A program made the translations under genes and the position numbers. A DNA stretch of 49,619 bases from Deltaproteobacteria bacterium (GTDB taxonomy: Bacteria > Desulfobacterota > GWC2-55-46 > UBA9637): assembly GCA_016219285.1 (NCBI GenBank), contig JACRNJ010000009.1:1-49619 (forward strand), written 5' to 3'. Of this stretch, positions 1-6,693 are shown one piece after another; within the stretch, counting starts at the first letter, position 1, and each line of letters opens with the position of its first letter. The notes below the pieces were generated by a model, which saw nothing but the letters and a program-made list of their open reading frames with translations, searched no databases and was not told the DNA's origin.

Positions 1-48
1 TGAAAATATCTGTAGAATCTGTCCAAAGATACTGCTAAACTTATTCAT
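1..48 (-). CDS. IS4-family transposase, N-terminal fragment (runs off the left edge)
   Basis: Read leftwards from an ATG at 48-46, sixteen codons give MNKFSSIFGQILQIFS. I recognise this as the usual beginning of IS4-type transposases with an N-terminal DUF4372 domain. An AGGAGG lies at 60-55, a good distance upstream. The DDE catalytic core would lie outside the window, so only the family start is visible. The insertion sequence probably ends somewhere near 110-130, where it may have replaced the tail of the neighbouring small membrane-protein gene. Confidence 0.6.
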   Translation of the reverse strand, partial: MNKFSSIFGQILQIFS

Positions 49-49
49 G

Positions 50-109
50 GGAAGCCTCCTCTCAGGTTTTTTGTTTCTACTCAAGAATATCTTACCTGAT
101 GAGGCTTCC
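50..109. repeat. Inverted repeat in the IS leader
   Basis: The arm at 50-67 begins GGAAGCCTC and ends CAGGT. The arm at 94-109 is its near-perfect complement. In RNA this would fold over the transposase ribosome site, so it may limit translation of read-through transcripts, a device known from other insertion sequences. The role is inferred. Confidence 0.45.
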
Positions 110-119
110 TTTTAAAAAC

Positions 120-332
120 TTATTTTGGACAGATGTGGTTATGGAATAGCTCCCTTTTTCTCTGTTTTTCTTCTTCAGATTCTTCCTCTATTTTTGGCAC
201 CTTCCACCCTTTTATCTTTGCGACTATCTGGTAGATTGCATTAAATATCACTACCCCTACGACTGCAAGGAAGATGTATATCGCAGCCCAATCGGTATGC
301 GGGTTGTTTATTATCTTAATTATTTCATCCAT
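120..332 (-). CDS. Small single-pass membrane protein, unknown function
   Basis: A 70-residue protein with one clear hydrophobic helix at about residues 15-36 (AAIYIFLAVVGVVIFNAIY), then a charged tail rich in Glu, Lys and Arg (about 46-63). A GAGG motif lies about 10 bases upstream of the ATG at 332. Its promoter (361-388) nearly duplicates the one before the membrane-protein gene at 1632-1877, so the two may be co-regulated. The last residues and stop lie next to the presumed IS end, so the native C-terminus may have been replaced. No family recognised. Confidence 0.5.
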   Translation of the reverse strand: MDEIIKIINNPHTDWAAIYIFLAVVGVVIFNAIYQIVAKIKGWKVPKIEEESEEEKQRKRELFHNHICPK

Positions 333-360
333 ATCATTATTGCCTCGTTTTCTTACTTAA

Positions 361-388
361 ATCATACACCCTTTTTTTATTTTGTCAA
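361..388 (-). promoter_or_regulatory. Sigma70-type promoter for the 120-332 gene
   Basis: On the minus strand, TTGACA (388-383) is followed after 16 bases by TATGAT (366-361). The spacer is A-rich and ends GTG. The same arrangement and almost the same bases occur at 1926-1899. Confidence 0.6.
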
Positions 389-434
389 AGAGATTAAATA
401 TTCACTTAAATACGAAAGAACCGAAATTTTTTAT

Positions 435-854
435 TCAAGGATTGAATTTATTGACCTTGAGGCTGGAGATGTTCTTGAAGTGCTTGATGTTGCCGGTAAC
501 AAGGTTTGCGTCTATCGTTATTGCAGTCGCTGCAATAACTGCATCAACAGTTCTTAGTCCGTCAGAAGATGCATGCTTTTCAAGAAGGATAATAGCCTTT
601 TCGGAGATGGCCTCGTCAGGGTGGGCAATGTGGCAGATATTATTTTTAATGAAACCCTTGACATTCTTCAGTTCCTCTTTGCTTAGGCACCCTTGCACCA
701 GTTCCATTATACATAAAGAACTGACGCACCTCTCCTCAAAGGGAATGTTGGCGATGTAATCCATTGCCTTTGAATCTCCCCTGAAGTACCAGATAAGGAC
801 ATCCGTATCAAATATTATTTTGGAAATCTCTCTCTCCTCTTCTCTTCTACCCAT
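435..854 (-). CDS. vapC: PIN-domain toxin (VapC-like ribonuclease)
   Basis: A 139-residue PIN-domain protein. Acidic residues expected at the Mg-dependent RNase site are visible: FDTD near residues 15-18, Glu51 in MELVQG, Asp104 in VDAVIAATA, and the VTGNIKHF segment near 119-126 that matches the usual VapC C-terminal strand. Proteins of this family cleave tRNA or rRNA when free of antitoxin. The listed start overlaps the upstream antitoxin gene by 40 bases; the stop-start overlap is typical of translationally coupled toxin-antitoxin pairs. A start a few codons later is possible because the first residues (GRREEERE) precede the first PIN strand. Confidence 0.85.
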   Translation of the reverse strand: MGRREEEREISKIIFDTDVLIWYFRGDSKAMDYIANIPFEERCVSSLCIMELVQGCLSKEELKNVKGFIKNNICHIAHPDEAISEKAIILLEKHASSDGLRTVDAVIAATAITIDANLVTGNIKHFKNISSLKVNKFNP

Positions 855-1054
855 TCAGCAGGGTTTTTCAGGTCAGTCCTATCTTTCCATATCCCGAATC
901 CGACAGGGTTGAATGGTTTTTCACCCTTTTCAAGAGGTTTCAACACGGCAACGGATTTCCCTCTGAGGGTTATAATCACTTCGCTGCCTTTCCTGATGTT
1001 TGCAAGGATCGAGGAGGTTTTGTATCTCAGTTCCTTCGCAGTAGCGGTTTTCAT
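815..1054 (-). CDS. Phd/YefM-type antitoxin
   Basis: About 79 residues from the ATG at 1054. The N-terminal half (MKTATAKELRYKTSSIL, then RKGSEVIITLRGKSVAVL) is the Phd/YefM DNA-binding fold, which binds its own operator. The C-terminal part (about 55-79), ending WVEEKRRERFPK, should wrap the PIN toxin. I chose this ATG because a GGGGGG ribosome site sits just upstream; a TTG twelve bases further up would lie inside that site. Expected to neutralise the toxin encoded next to it and repress the pair. Confidence 0.82.
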   Translation of the reverse strand: MKTATAKELRYKTSSILANIRKGSEVIITLRGKSVAVLKPLEKGEKPFNPVGFGIWKDRTDLKNPAEWVEEKRRERFPK

Positions 1055-1067
1055 ATTTCCCCCCAAA

Positions 1068-1107
1068 TATACACTTTTAAGTATACACTTTGCAATATTG
1101 ATGTCAA
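1068..1107 (-). promoter_or_regulatory. Promoter and direct-repeat operator of the Phd/PIN pair
   Basis: On the minus strand TTGACA (1107-1102) and TATACT (1085-1080) are separated by 16 bases. Two copies of TATACACTTT (1068-1077 and 1082-1091, read on the + strand) overlap the -10 region with a 14-bp period. That placement fits an operator at which the antitoxin blocks RNA polymerase. Confidence 0.62.
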
Positions 1108-1152
1108 CTGAAAATTTGAGAAATTAAATGTTCAGTATATGAGATAGTATTT

Positions 1153-1354
1153 TTGACATCCTCCCCATGCCCGAAGGCAGGGGGTTCTAAAGGCGAATCC
1201 ATCGGGGTCTCCTGTTCTCGCATTACTGCTACAGCATCCGGGCCATGACCGATGGCAAGCCTTTTTCGACAGACGACCCGCTCTGACGGTTTCACCGTAG
1301 GGAATGCCGTGCACTCCCGTTCTCAGGTTGTTCTCTGCACCATCCCGCGTAATT
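1153..1354 (-). mobile_element. IS200/IS605 right-end remnant with a tnpB 3' fragment
   Basis: The hairpin CCCC-a-TGCC/GGCA-GGGGG (1163-1183) and the following GTTCTAA match the right end of the intact IS605-type element at 2179-2206. Minus-strand readings to its right contain broken pieces of a TnpB C-terminus (GETVRAG, then in another frame RKRLAIGHGPDAV), so tnpB is represented only by a frameshifted 3' end. On the transposon strand the hairpin is followed by TCAA (1156-1153), the kind of tetranucleotide at which this family cleaves the right end. The right limit near 1354 is approximate. Confidence 0.6.
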
Positions 1355-1540
1355 ATGGCTTACGGGGTGGGGAAGAATGTGTTGGAGAATTTTAAGGAGA
1401 TTACTGAAGATCGAGGTGCGCTGAAAAAATGGGAAAGTCCTCAAAAATCATCGCCAAAGGCTCCTCCTAAAGTTCAGTATCCAAGAATTGAGGAGGCGAA
1501 AGGGCCTTACTCGCATTGGTACCCGGGTATTATGGATTAA
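1355..1540 (+). CDS. Short unknown protein next to the IS remnant
   Basis: From an ATG at 1355 a 61-residue reading frame runs to a TAA at 1540: charged N-terminal part (NVLENFKEITEDR), then a Pro/Lys-rich middle, ending SHWYPGIMD. There is no good ribosome site before the ATG, and the gene starts right where the IS605 remnant ends, so it may be the 3' part of a gene whose beginning was lost. No family recognised. Confidence 0.35.
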   Translation: MAYGVGKNVLENFKEITEDRGALKKWESPQKSSPKAPPKVQYPRIEEAKGPYSHWYPGIMD

Positions 1541-1631
1541 TAGGAGGTATCACGAAACGGATTAGAAGTGCAAAATGATTGGAGAGTTTGGGAGATTGCA
1601 ATGGAACTGTTGTTAATACGGCACGTCCAAG

Positions 1632-1877
1632 TTACTCGCATTTTTTCTTGTAAAAAATATTTATTGAAAAACCCGAGTAGGCTGGATCAGTGATGAGATC
1701 GACATCTTCGGGAGGGGAGGTAAGAACATTATACATAACAAACATCGCCAAAAGTATCGCTCCCGTTATCAGCCCATATCCGGGGCTATATATTGCCAAC
1801 AGGGGAGTTCCGACTATTATGGAGAGGAGCAATAAAACCTTTAACTTTTTTATTATAGACTTTGTTTTTGGAGTCAT
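1632..1877 (-). CDS. Small two-helix membrane protein
   Basis: Starting at the ATG at 1877 (GGGAGAG just upstream) the protein has 81 residues. A basic N-terminus (TKSIIKKLK) is followed by two hydrophobic helices, LLLLSIIVGTPLLAIY and LITGAILLAMFVMYNVL, joined by a short turn containing PGYG. The polar C-terminus would then face the cytoplasm. Its promoter at 1899-1926 duplicates that of the other small membrane-protein gene at 120-332. Function unknown. Confidence 0.5.
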   Translation of the reverse strand: MTPKTKSIIKKLKVLLLLSIIVGTPLLAIYSPGYGLITGAILLAMFVMYNVLTSPPEDVDLITDPAYSGFSINIFYKKKCE

Positions 1878-1898
1878 CTTGCTCTCTCCCTTTTTTAA

Positions 1899-1926
1899 AT
1901 CATACACTTGATTTTTATTTTGTCAA
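1899..1926 (-). promoter_or_regulatory. Sigma70-type promoter for the 1632-1877 gene
   Basis: On the minus strand TTGACA (1926-1921), a 16-base A/T-rich spacer, then TATGAT (1904-1899) followed by TTAA. Nearly the same bases occur at 388-361. Confidence 0.6.
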
Positions 1927-1950
1927 GAGGAATTTGCCTGTTGATTTTCT

Positions 1951-2171
1951 CTAAACCGTCATATACTTAAAATCCATCGCTTCTCTTATTAGCTTGAAGT
2001 CTTTGTCGTTTTTAGTGATCAGGGTTGCTCCTATACCCCTTGTAGATACCGCGATCAAAGTATCGGCAAGGAGGCCTTTAACCCTTAATGGATCAATCTT
2101 TTTATCCCGTCTCAGCTTCAGCATTACATCGGCAGTATCATACCATTGTCTCTCGGATACGGTTATTACGC
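1951..2171 (-). pseudogene. PIN-domain toxin, C-terminal fragment cut by IS605
   Basis: The minus-strand frame ending at 1951 contains LLADTLIAVSTRGIGATLIT followed by KNDKDF, the C-terminal half of a PIN nuclease with its Asp (ADTLIA) and N/D (KNDKDF) positions. The N-terminal strand with the first catalytic Asp is missing: the frame begins inside the right end of the IS605 element (2172). DNA beyond the other end of that element (from 4104) does not continue the gene in frame, so the 5' half appears to have been deleted as well. No partner antitoxin gene is visible. Confidence 0.6.
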
Positions 2172-2330
2172 TGAACCTCCCCATGGCTAAAGCCAGGGGG
2201 TTCTAACGGCAAGGCCAATCATCTCTTTGCGGCTCTCACTCTTTAGAGCTACAGCATCCGCAACCTTGATGGCGGTCGATCCGTCTTTAACGGGCAAACA
2301 GCTCTGTCTCCGTGGTATCCCGAAGCTTGC
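2172..2330 (-). ncRNA. Probable omega RNA at the 3' end of tnpB
   Basis: In characterised IS605 systems the transcript of the tnpB 3' end and right end forms the omega RNA that guides TnpB, with the guide read from host DNA just past the right end. Here the right-end hairpin at 2179-2200 is intact. A guide would begin at 2171 on the minus strand (GCGTAATAACC), inside the PIN pseudogene. The upstream limit is arbitrary; only the hairpin is seen directly. Confidence 0.35.
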
Positions 2331-3698
2331 AGGCACAGGCCCACAACTTGCCGTTTCTGTGATCCTTGACATCGCCCGTCGCAACAGCGGTTCCGCAGCC
2401 GACCAGGCAGCCTTCGCCTGGTGTATGTCAAGGATATGATTACTACAATGTTTTGCGAGGTATGCCGAGAATAGATCCCGCTGCGCTTGAACTCCGCAGA
2501 TACAGGCATGATGCCGTTGTTTTAGCGGCTTCTTCTCTACAATACCACAGATGCAGGTCTGCGACAGTTTTGTTGCCTTGATGTTGATATCCTCTACACT
2601 TCCGCCAGCATTTGCAGCTTTGCGAGTGAGCATTGAAACAAACATCCCAGGGGCACGAACTGTCACACTGCGACCATAGTTTTTCTGAAACGATTTATAA
2701 GACAGCTTCTCGGTCTTGATGTTCTTACCAAGGCCAAGAACCTTGTTGCACATCTGGCCGTGCTGTTTTTTTCTGGTTGTCGTAAGCCTTCTTTGACATT
2801 CTGCAATCCGGTACTGACGCTTCTTGTAGCGACTCGAGCGATGCCACTTGCGGGATCCCTTTTTCGCGGTGCTGTCTTCGTTGTAGTTATCGGGATTCGT
2901 AGCTCTCCTGCTCCTGTCCTGCGCCCTTTGTTCCCGTTTGATATCTTTCCACGGTTGCATTACTTCGTAGCAGAATTGAGAAAGGAAGGCATTATCTTCA
3001 CCTACGGCAGCGATGGTGGACGGGCCTATGTCCAGGCCGCAGGTATCGTCTGATATGTCATTCTTCGTTTTCTGGTGCGGCGTGCCTTCAAGGACAAGTT
3101 GTACGAACCAACGTGGTTCACCGATGACGGTACGCTTTACGAGTCGCAGGTACTTCACCCTGCAGGTCAAGGCATGGGCTTCGACTCCGTGCTTGTCCTT
3201 GAAGTCAAAGATAGGCATGAGTGTTAAGCCGCTCCAGAGAACACGGCCATCCCGCCAGCGAATACCGGAGGCATTGCTTTTGCCTTCTACGGAAGTGAGC
3301 CAACCTCTGCGCTTGAATCTCGGTTTACCCCGTGCGCCATAAGCGTACTGCCGGACAGCATCAAAAGCTCTGGAGGCGATTGTCTGGATAGTGAACGCAT
3401 CGAGATGGTCACCTATCCAACAGGCTTTGCAGGTCTTGGCTGCAAAGGGATGAAGTGTATACTCCAGAAACCCGTGAGTTTCCCTGCACTCCTTAAAAGC
3501 CTCGTTGCGTACCTTGCCCTTCGGTAGATGCCTGGCCATCTGGTAGTGTTTTGACTCCCGCATAAGATCAAAACGTAGCAGCGACTCCCGGAGACAGGCG
3601 TTGTATAGATTCCGTGCTGCCTCCAGGCGTACGTCAAGTACCGCCAGATCATGAGGCGTTGTTTTGAGTGGTATTTCATGGATAAAGGTATCGGTCAT
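2187..3698 (-). CDS. tnpB: TnpB RNA-guided nuclease of the IS605 element
   Basis: A 503-residue TnpB, somewhat longer than the usual 350-450. RuvC-like residues can be seen in order: Asp in CGLDIGPS (about 222), Glu in IKTEKLSYKSF (about 335) and Asp in QRDLFSAYLAKH (about 410). Between the last two lies the zinc-finger segment, with CICG twice (TCICG, HACICG) in place of the common CxxC pairs. TnpB is a single-effector RNA-guided DNase that cuts the empty donor site and helps the element persist. Its start codon overlaps the tnpA stop by four bases, indicating coupled translation. The C-terminal 70 residues run through the right end and are probably not structured. Confidence 0.88.
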   Translation of the reverse strand: MTDTFIHEIPLKTTPHDLAVLDVRLEAARNLYNACLRESLLRFDLMRESKHYQMARHLPKGKVRNEAFKECRETHGFLEYTLHPFAAKTCKACWIGDHLDAFTIQTIASRAFDAVRQYAYGARGKPRFKRRGWLTSVEGKSNASGIRWRDGRVLWSGLTLMPIFDFKDKHGVEAHALTCRVKYLRLVKRTVIGEPRWFVQLVLEGTPHQKTKNDISDDTCGLDIGPSTIAAVGEDNAFLSQFCYEVMQPWKDIKREQRAQDRSRRATNPDNYNEDSTAKKGSRKWHRSSRYKKRQYRIAECQRRLTTTRKKQHGQMCNKVLGLGKNIKTEKLSYKSFQKNYGRSVTVRAPGMFVSMLTRKAANAGGSVEDINIKATKLSQTCICGIVEKKPLKQRHHACICGVQAQRDLFSAYLAKHCSNHILDIHQAKAAWSAAEPLLRRAMSRITETASCGPVPASFGIPRRQSCLPVKDGSTAIKVADAVALKSESRKEMIGLAVRTPWL

Positions 3699-4087
3699 TG
3701 GCTCTTTTGGTCTTCAATGTATTGTTTAATGATGGATAATGGCGCACCGCCGACCGTGGATACAAAATAAGAGTTTGTCCAGAGTGTCGGCAGCCGGGAT
3801 TTGATGGAGCTGAATTCCTGACGGAGTATCCGGGATGTTTGCCCCTTGATTTGTTTCACCAACCGGTGGATGCCGTATTGAGGATCGACCTCAATCAGAA
3901 GATGCACATGGTCCGGCATGACTTCTAACTCAAGAATACCCGATTGATGGTCAATAGCAATTTGCCGGATCAGTTTTTTGAGTCTATCAGCTACTTCGCC
4001 GGTCAGCACCTTTCTCCGGTATTTTGGACACCAGACGACGTGGTATTTACAAGAGTAGACAACATTGTTGTTGCTTTTGTATTCCAC
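3695..4087 (-). CDS. tnpA: TnpA, HUH/Y1 single-strand transposase of IS200/IS605
   Basis: A 130-residue Y1 transposase. The HUH metal-binding pair is in MPDHVHLLIEV (about residues 59-69), and the nucleophile tyrosine is in IIKQYIEDQ (about 119-127). It cuts and rejoins single-stranded ends at TTAC-type targets, copying itself with the help of replication forks. The start is a GTG at 4087. In the shorter relatives at 17.6 and 23.6 kb the same start is preceded by a promoter and left-end hairpin; both are absent here, so expression is doubtful. The first ~45 codons are what the two miniature derivatives retain. Confidence 0.9.
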   Translation of the reverse strand: MEYKSNNNVVYSCKYHVVWCPKYRRKVLTGEVADRLKKLIRQIAIDHQSGILELEVMPDHVHLLIEVDPQYGIHRLVKQIKGQTSRILRQEFSSIKSRLPTLWTNSYFVSTVGGAPLSIIKQYIEDQKSQ

Positions 4088-4210
4088 GACACGGCAACCT
4101 TTGGTAAGTATGCTTCAGTTTAAGGAAAAAGGGCTTTGCCTTTCAATTAAACAATGGATAGAAGGCTGTCAGGTTTACCGCGGCGGCCTTTTTGTTTTTT
4201 GGCGGCAATA

Positions 4211-4246
4211 CCCCTGTTGGGATGGCGCCCTTCAGGGGTTTTTGTT
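4211..4246 (+). terminator. Hairpin terminator upstream of the first Fic gene
   Basis: CCCCTG (4211-4216) pairs with CAGGGG (4233-4238), followed directly by TTTTTGTTTT. It separates the IS605 region from the Fic gene block. Confidence 0.6.
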
Positions 4247-4278
4247 TTAAACTTTTCAATTCAAAAAGAAGGTGTGAT

Positions 4279-4341
4279 ATGCTAACAATTACAATACCGC
4301 GAACTTTAGCCATAGAAAGGAGGATAGGCTTCTCGCCCTGA
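4279..4341 (+). CDS. 20-residue ORF, possible antitoxin-start remnant
   Basis: AAGAAGGTGTG precedes an ATG at 4279. The peptide begins MLTITIPRTLAIERR, which resembles the start of short AbrB- or VapB-type antitoxins, and stops after 20 residues. It may be a decayed gene or a leader for the Fic gene at 4376. Weakly supported. Confidence 0.25.
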   Translation: MLTITIPRTLAIERRIGFSP

Positions 4342-4375
4342 ATTGAAATAGTGGGTTATTGAAGTCGGATTTTAT

Positions 4376-5416
4376 ATGTTTAAACCTAATTTTCATTATA
4401 CAGATAAGATTGTAAGTGATATTGCCCATATTGCCGCTGACAGGGAACTTATTCTAAACTCTCCTTTTATTCCGAAATGGGAAGTATCTTTACGGAGAGA
4501 AGCGATTATTCGCAGCGCTCATTCCTCCACAGCTATTGAAGGAAACAGACTTTCACTCGAACAGGTGAGCGAATTGGCACATGGACGTAAGGTTATGGCG
4601 ACCCGAAAGGATAAGCAAGAGGTCGTAAATTATCTCAAGACTTTGGAGTCAATTGATAAATTAACCGATGGCAAGAATATTGCCGAGAAAGACCTTTTAC
4701 AAATCCATAAGATGCTAACACAGGGAGTTCTGGATGATCCTTCTGACTGCGGCGTTTATCGGAATCGTTATGTAGTAATAGGCAATAGGCTGACGGGGAA
4801 GGTTGTTTTTAGGCCGCCATCAAACGAAAATGTCCCGAATTTAGTCAAGGCATTAATTGCATGGCTGAATTTTCCGAAAGCATCGCTTGACCCTGTCATT
4901 GAGGCCGGCATAGCTCATTATGAATTTGTAAGAATCCACCCCTTTATAGATGGCAATGGAAGAACATCCCGCGTTCTTGCTACTCTGATACTTTATCTGC
5001 GTGGCTTTGATGCCAAGCAATTTTTCTGCCTGGATGATTACTATGACTTGGACAGACCTTCTTACTACAAGGCATTGCAAAGCGTAAATCAGGAGACCCT
5101 CGATTTGACAAACTGGCTTAACTATTTTGTTGAGGGCGTTAAGTTGAGTATTGCTTCTGTTAAGGAGAGAGTGATAAGGCTTAGCAGCGAAAGATTAAGA
5201 AAGACTAAGAAGGGGCAGATTGCATTAACTGAAAGGCAGATGAGGATTGTGGAATTTATAAATCAGAATGAGAAAATAGCAAATAAAGATATAAGGGAAA
5301 TGTTCAAAATTTCCTCTCAGGCTGCGCATAAAGAGATCGTAAAACTGGTGAAATTGGATGTGATTAAACCAGCCGGAAAAGGAAGGAGCCTTTCTTACCA
5401 ACTAAAGACGGGTTGA
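4376..5416 (+). CDS. Fic-domain protein with N-terminal inhibitory motif and C-terminal winged helix
   Basis: A 346-residue class II Fic protein, expected to transfer AMP (or another nucleotide part) to a protein hydroxyl. The catalytic motif HPFIDGNGRTSR lies at about residues 188-199. The auto-inhibitory motif S/TxxxEG/N is present near residue 50 (STAIEG), where its Glu normally blocks ATP placement. After the Fic fold, residues about 285-345 form a winged-helix segment (LTERQMRIVEFI, then NKDIREMFKISSQAAHKEI), suggesting DNA binding and autoregulation. The ribosome site is weak. It is the first of three Fic genes within 6 kb and is followed by a strong terminator. Confidence 0.9.
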   Translation: MFKPNFHYTDKIVSDIAHIAADRELILNSPFIPKWEVSLRREAIIRSAHSSTAIEGNRLSLEQVSELAHGRKVMATRKDKQEVVNYLKTLESIDKLTDGKNIAEKDLLQIHKMLTQGVLDDPSDCGVYRNRYVVIGNRLTGKVVFRPPSNENVPNLVKALIAWLNFPKASLDPVIEAGIAHYEFVRIHPFIDGNGRTSRVLATLILYLRGFDAKQFFCLDDYYDLDRPSYYKALQSVNQETLDLTNWLNYFVEGVKLSIASVKERVIRLSSERLRKTKKGQIALTERQMRIVEFINQNEKIANKDIREMFKISSQAAHKEIVKLVKLDVIKPAGKGRSLSYQLKTG

Positions 5417-5500
5417 CGATTTAATTGATGATTTGGTTGATGATTAGTTGCTGCGAAATAAAGCATTAACCCACTCACCACAAATTTAAGCCGCAGCATG

Positions 5501-5537
5501 AAGGCCTGTTAAGGATAAAACCTTAACAGGCCTTTTT
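5501..5537 (+). terminator. Strong hairpin terminator after the first Fic gene
   Basis: A 14-bp perfect stem starting AAGGCCTGTTAAGG (5501-5514) pairs with 5521-5534 around a 6-base loop, then T-rich sequence. Confidence 0.8.
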
Positions 5538-5575
5538 ATTTTTTAACACCCATATTTTAGAAAGGAGGTATTCAA

Positions 5576-6589
5576 ATGTTAAGTGAACTAAAGACCGGAG
5601 ATAGTGTCAATCAGGCTGTCATAGTCCGGAAGATTTCGGTCAGGACGATACGCAACGGCAGCATTTTAACCAGTTTCATTTTTGAGGATAAATCAGGGGC
5701 AGTTCCAGGAGTTTTATGGGATGCGCCTGATTGCAAAGACGGAGATGTTGTCACGCTTGCCGGAACGGTTGGATATTATGACGGCGGCGTACAGGTTCAG
5801 GTGGAGGGAGTTGAAATAATCCCACCCGACAAGGTATCTTCGCTACTTCCTTTGCTTATTGCGTCCTCAAAAATGACAAAAGAAACACTCGTAAGAAGAA
5901 TGACGGAACTGATAGGAAAAATCAAAAGTCAGGAAATCCGTTCTTTTGTTTCTTCTCTTTTAAGCGATAACGATAGCTTTTACCAGTCCCCGGCAGGCAA
6001 GAGGCTGCATCATGCATGGATAGGAGGTCTGGCAGAACATACTATTTCTGTGGGCCGGATTGTGACCGGTGCAATGTCGCTCTATCCATGGATTGACGCC
6101 GATATAGCGATGGCAGGTGCTTTGCTGCACGATATAGGCAAAACCAGAGAACTTGCTCTGTCGCCGTCAATAGAATATGGAGACACAGGGCGTCTGCTTG
6201 GGCATATTTACATTGGCGCCCAGATGGTAAATGTTCACAGAAGCAAGTCTCCTGTATCTACAGAATCGCTTGAGGATATTATCCATATCATACTCTCTCA
6301 TCATGGAGAGAATGAGTTTGGCGCGCCTGTAAAACCTGCCACCCTTGAAGCTCAACTTGTGTATCTGGCTGATAAGATGGACTCCGGTATGTTGCTCGCC
6401 AAGGGTTTGACAGACAGCGATAACACCCCCGGAAACTGGACAACTTTTGATCGTGTGGTGGGAAGGAGCTTTAGAAAGTCAGGCGCTGTAAAACTTGCCA
6501 ATAAAGAGAGGGGTATCGAGGGTGGGCCAGAGCCGGCGGTTATAAATTCAGAGAAGGCAAAAGATGACAGTGATGATGTTCCATTTTGA
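5576..6589 (+). CDS. OB-fold plus HD-domain nuclease/phosphohydrolase (YhaM-like) with SSB-type tail
   Basis: 337 residues. The N-terminal part (about 1-85) is an OB-fold nucleic-acid-binding domain. The HD domain follows: H in GLAEHT (about 158), HD in LLHDIGK (about 187-188), LGHIY (about 210) and LSHH (about 240), giving the metal ligands of HD hydrolases. The layout matches YhaM/CBF1-type 3'-5' exonucleases. The last residues, KDDSDDVPF, resemble the acidic tip of bacterial SSB (here the SSB ends DDDIPY), which recruits repair proteins; this is not a usual YhaM feature as far as I know. AAAGGAGG precedes the ATG at 5576. Likely acts on DNA or RNA ends; substrate unknown. Confidence 0.85.
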   Translation: MLSELKTGDSVNQAVIVRKISVRTIRNGSILTSFIFEDKSGAVPGVLWDAPDCKDGDVVTLAGTVGYYDGGVQVQVEGVEIIPPDKVSSLLPLLIASSKMTKETLVRRMTELIGKIKSQEIRSFVSSLLSDNDSFYQSPAGKRLHHAWIGGLAEHTISVGRIVTGAMSLYPWIDADIAMAGALLHDIGKTRELALSPSIEYGDTGRLLGHIYIGAQMVNVHRSKSPVSTESLEDIIHIILSHHGENEFGAPVKPATLEAQLVYLADKMDSGMLLAKGLTDSDNTPGNWTTFDRVVGRSFRKSGAVKLANKERGIEGGPEPAVINSEKAKDDSDDVPF

Positions 6590-6630
6590 CCGCATGTATG
6601 CGGAATGAGAAATGTGGAATGAGAAAGGAG

Positions 6631-6678
6631 TTGACCTCTGAAGCGAATATCTGCTATAATCGCTTCATATTTTGAAGC
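6631..6678 (+). promoter_or_regulatory. Promoter with overlapping inverted repeats before the second Fic gene
   Basis: TTGACC (6631-6636) and TATAAT (6655-6660) are 18 bases apart. GAAGCG at 6640-6645 pairs with CGCTTC at 6661-6666, bracketing the -10 box. GCTTCA (6663-6668) pairs with TGAAGC (6673-6678). Three half-sites in this position look like an operator, plausibly for the winged-helix part of the Fic protein itself. Confidence 0.6.
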
Positions 6679-6693
6679 AATTAAGGAGAGCAT

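Larger units (their letters stand above)
2172..4103 (-). mobile_element. IS200/IS605-family element with tnpA and tnpB; left end deleted
   Basis: Transposon sense is the minus strand. It carries a HUH Y1 transposase gene, an overlapping tnpB, and a right-end hairpin (CCCC-a-TGGCT/AGCCA-GGGGG at 2179-2200). At the left end the sequence after TTAC (4107-4104) starts CAAAGGTTGCCG as in the fragment at 17.5 kb. However, 78 bases present there (17633-17710), including the left-end hairpin and a promoter for tnpA, are missing between 4090 and 4091. The element is therefore probably not able to mobilise itself. TTAC is the known target of IS608, a well-studied relative. Confidence 0.85.

Noticed and set aside
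2187-2400. Functional role for the TnpB C-terminal extension
   Set aside because: The final ~70 residues are read through the right-end DNA and omega RNA region, so they are more likely a by-product of nucleic-acid constraints.
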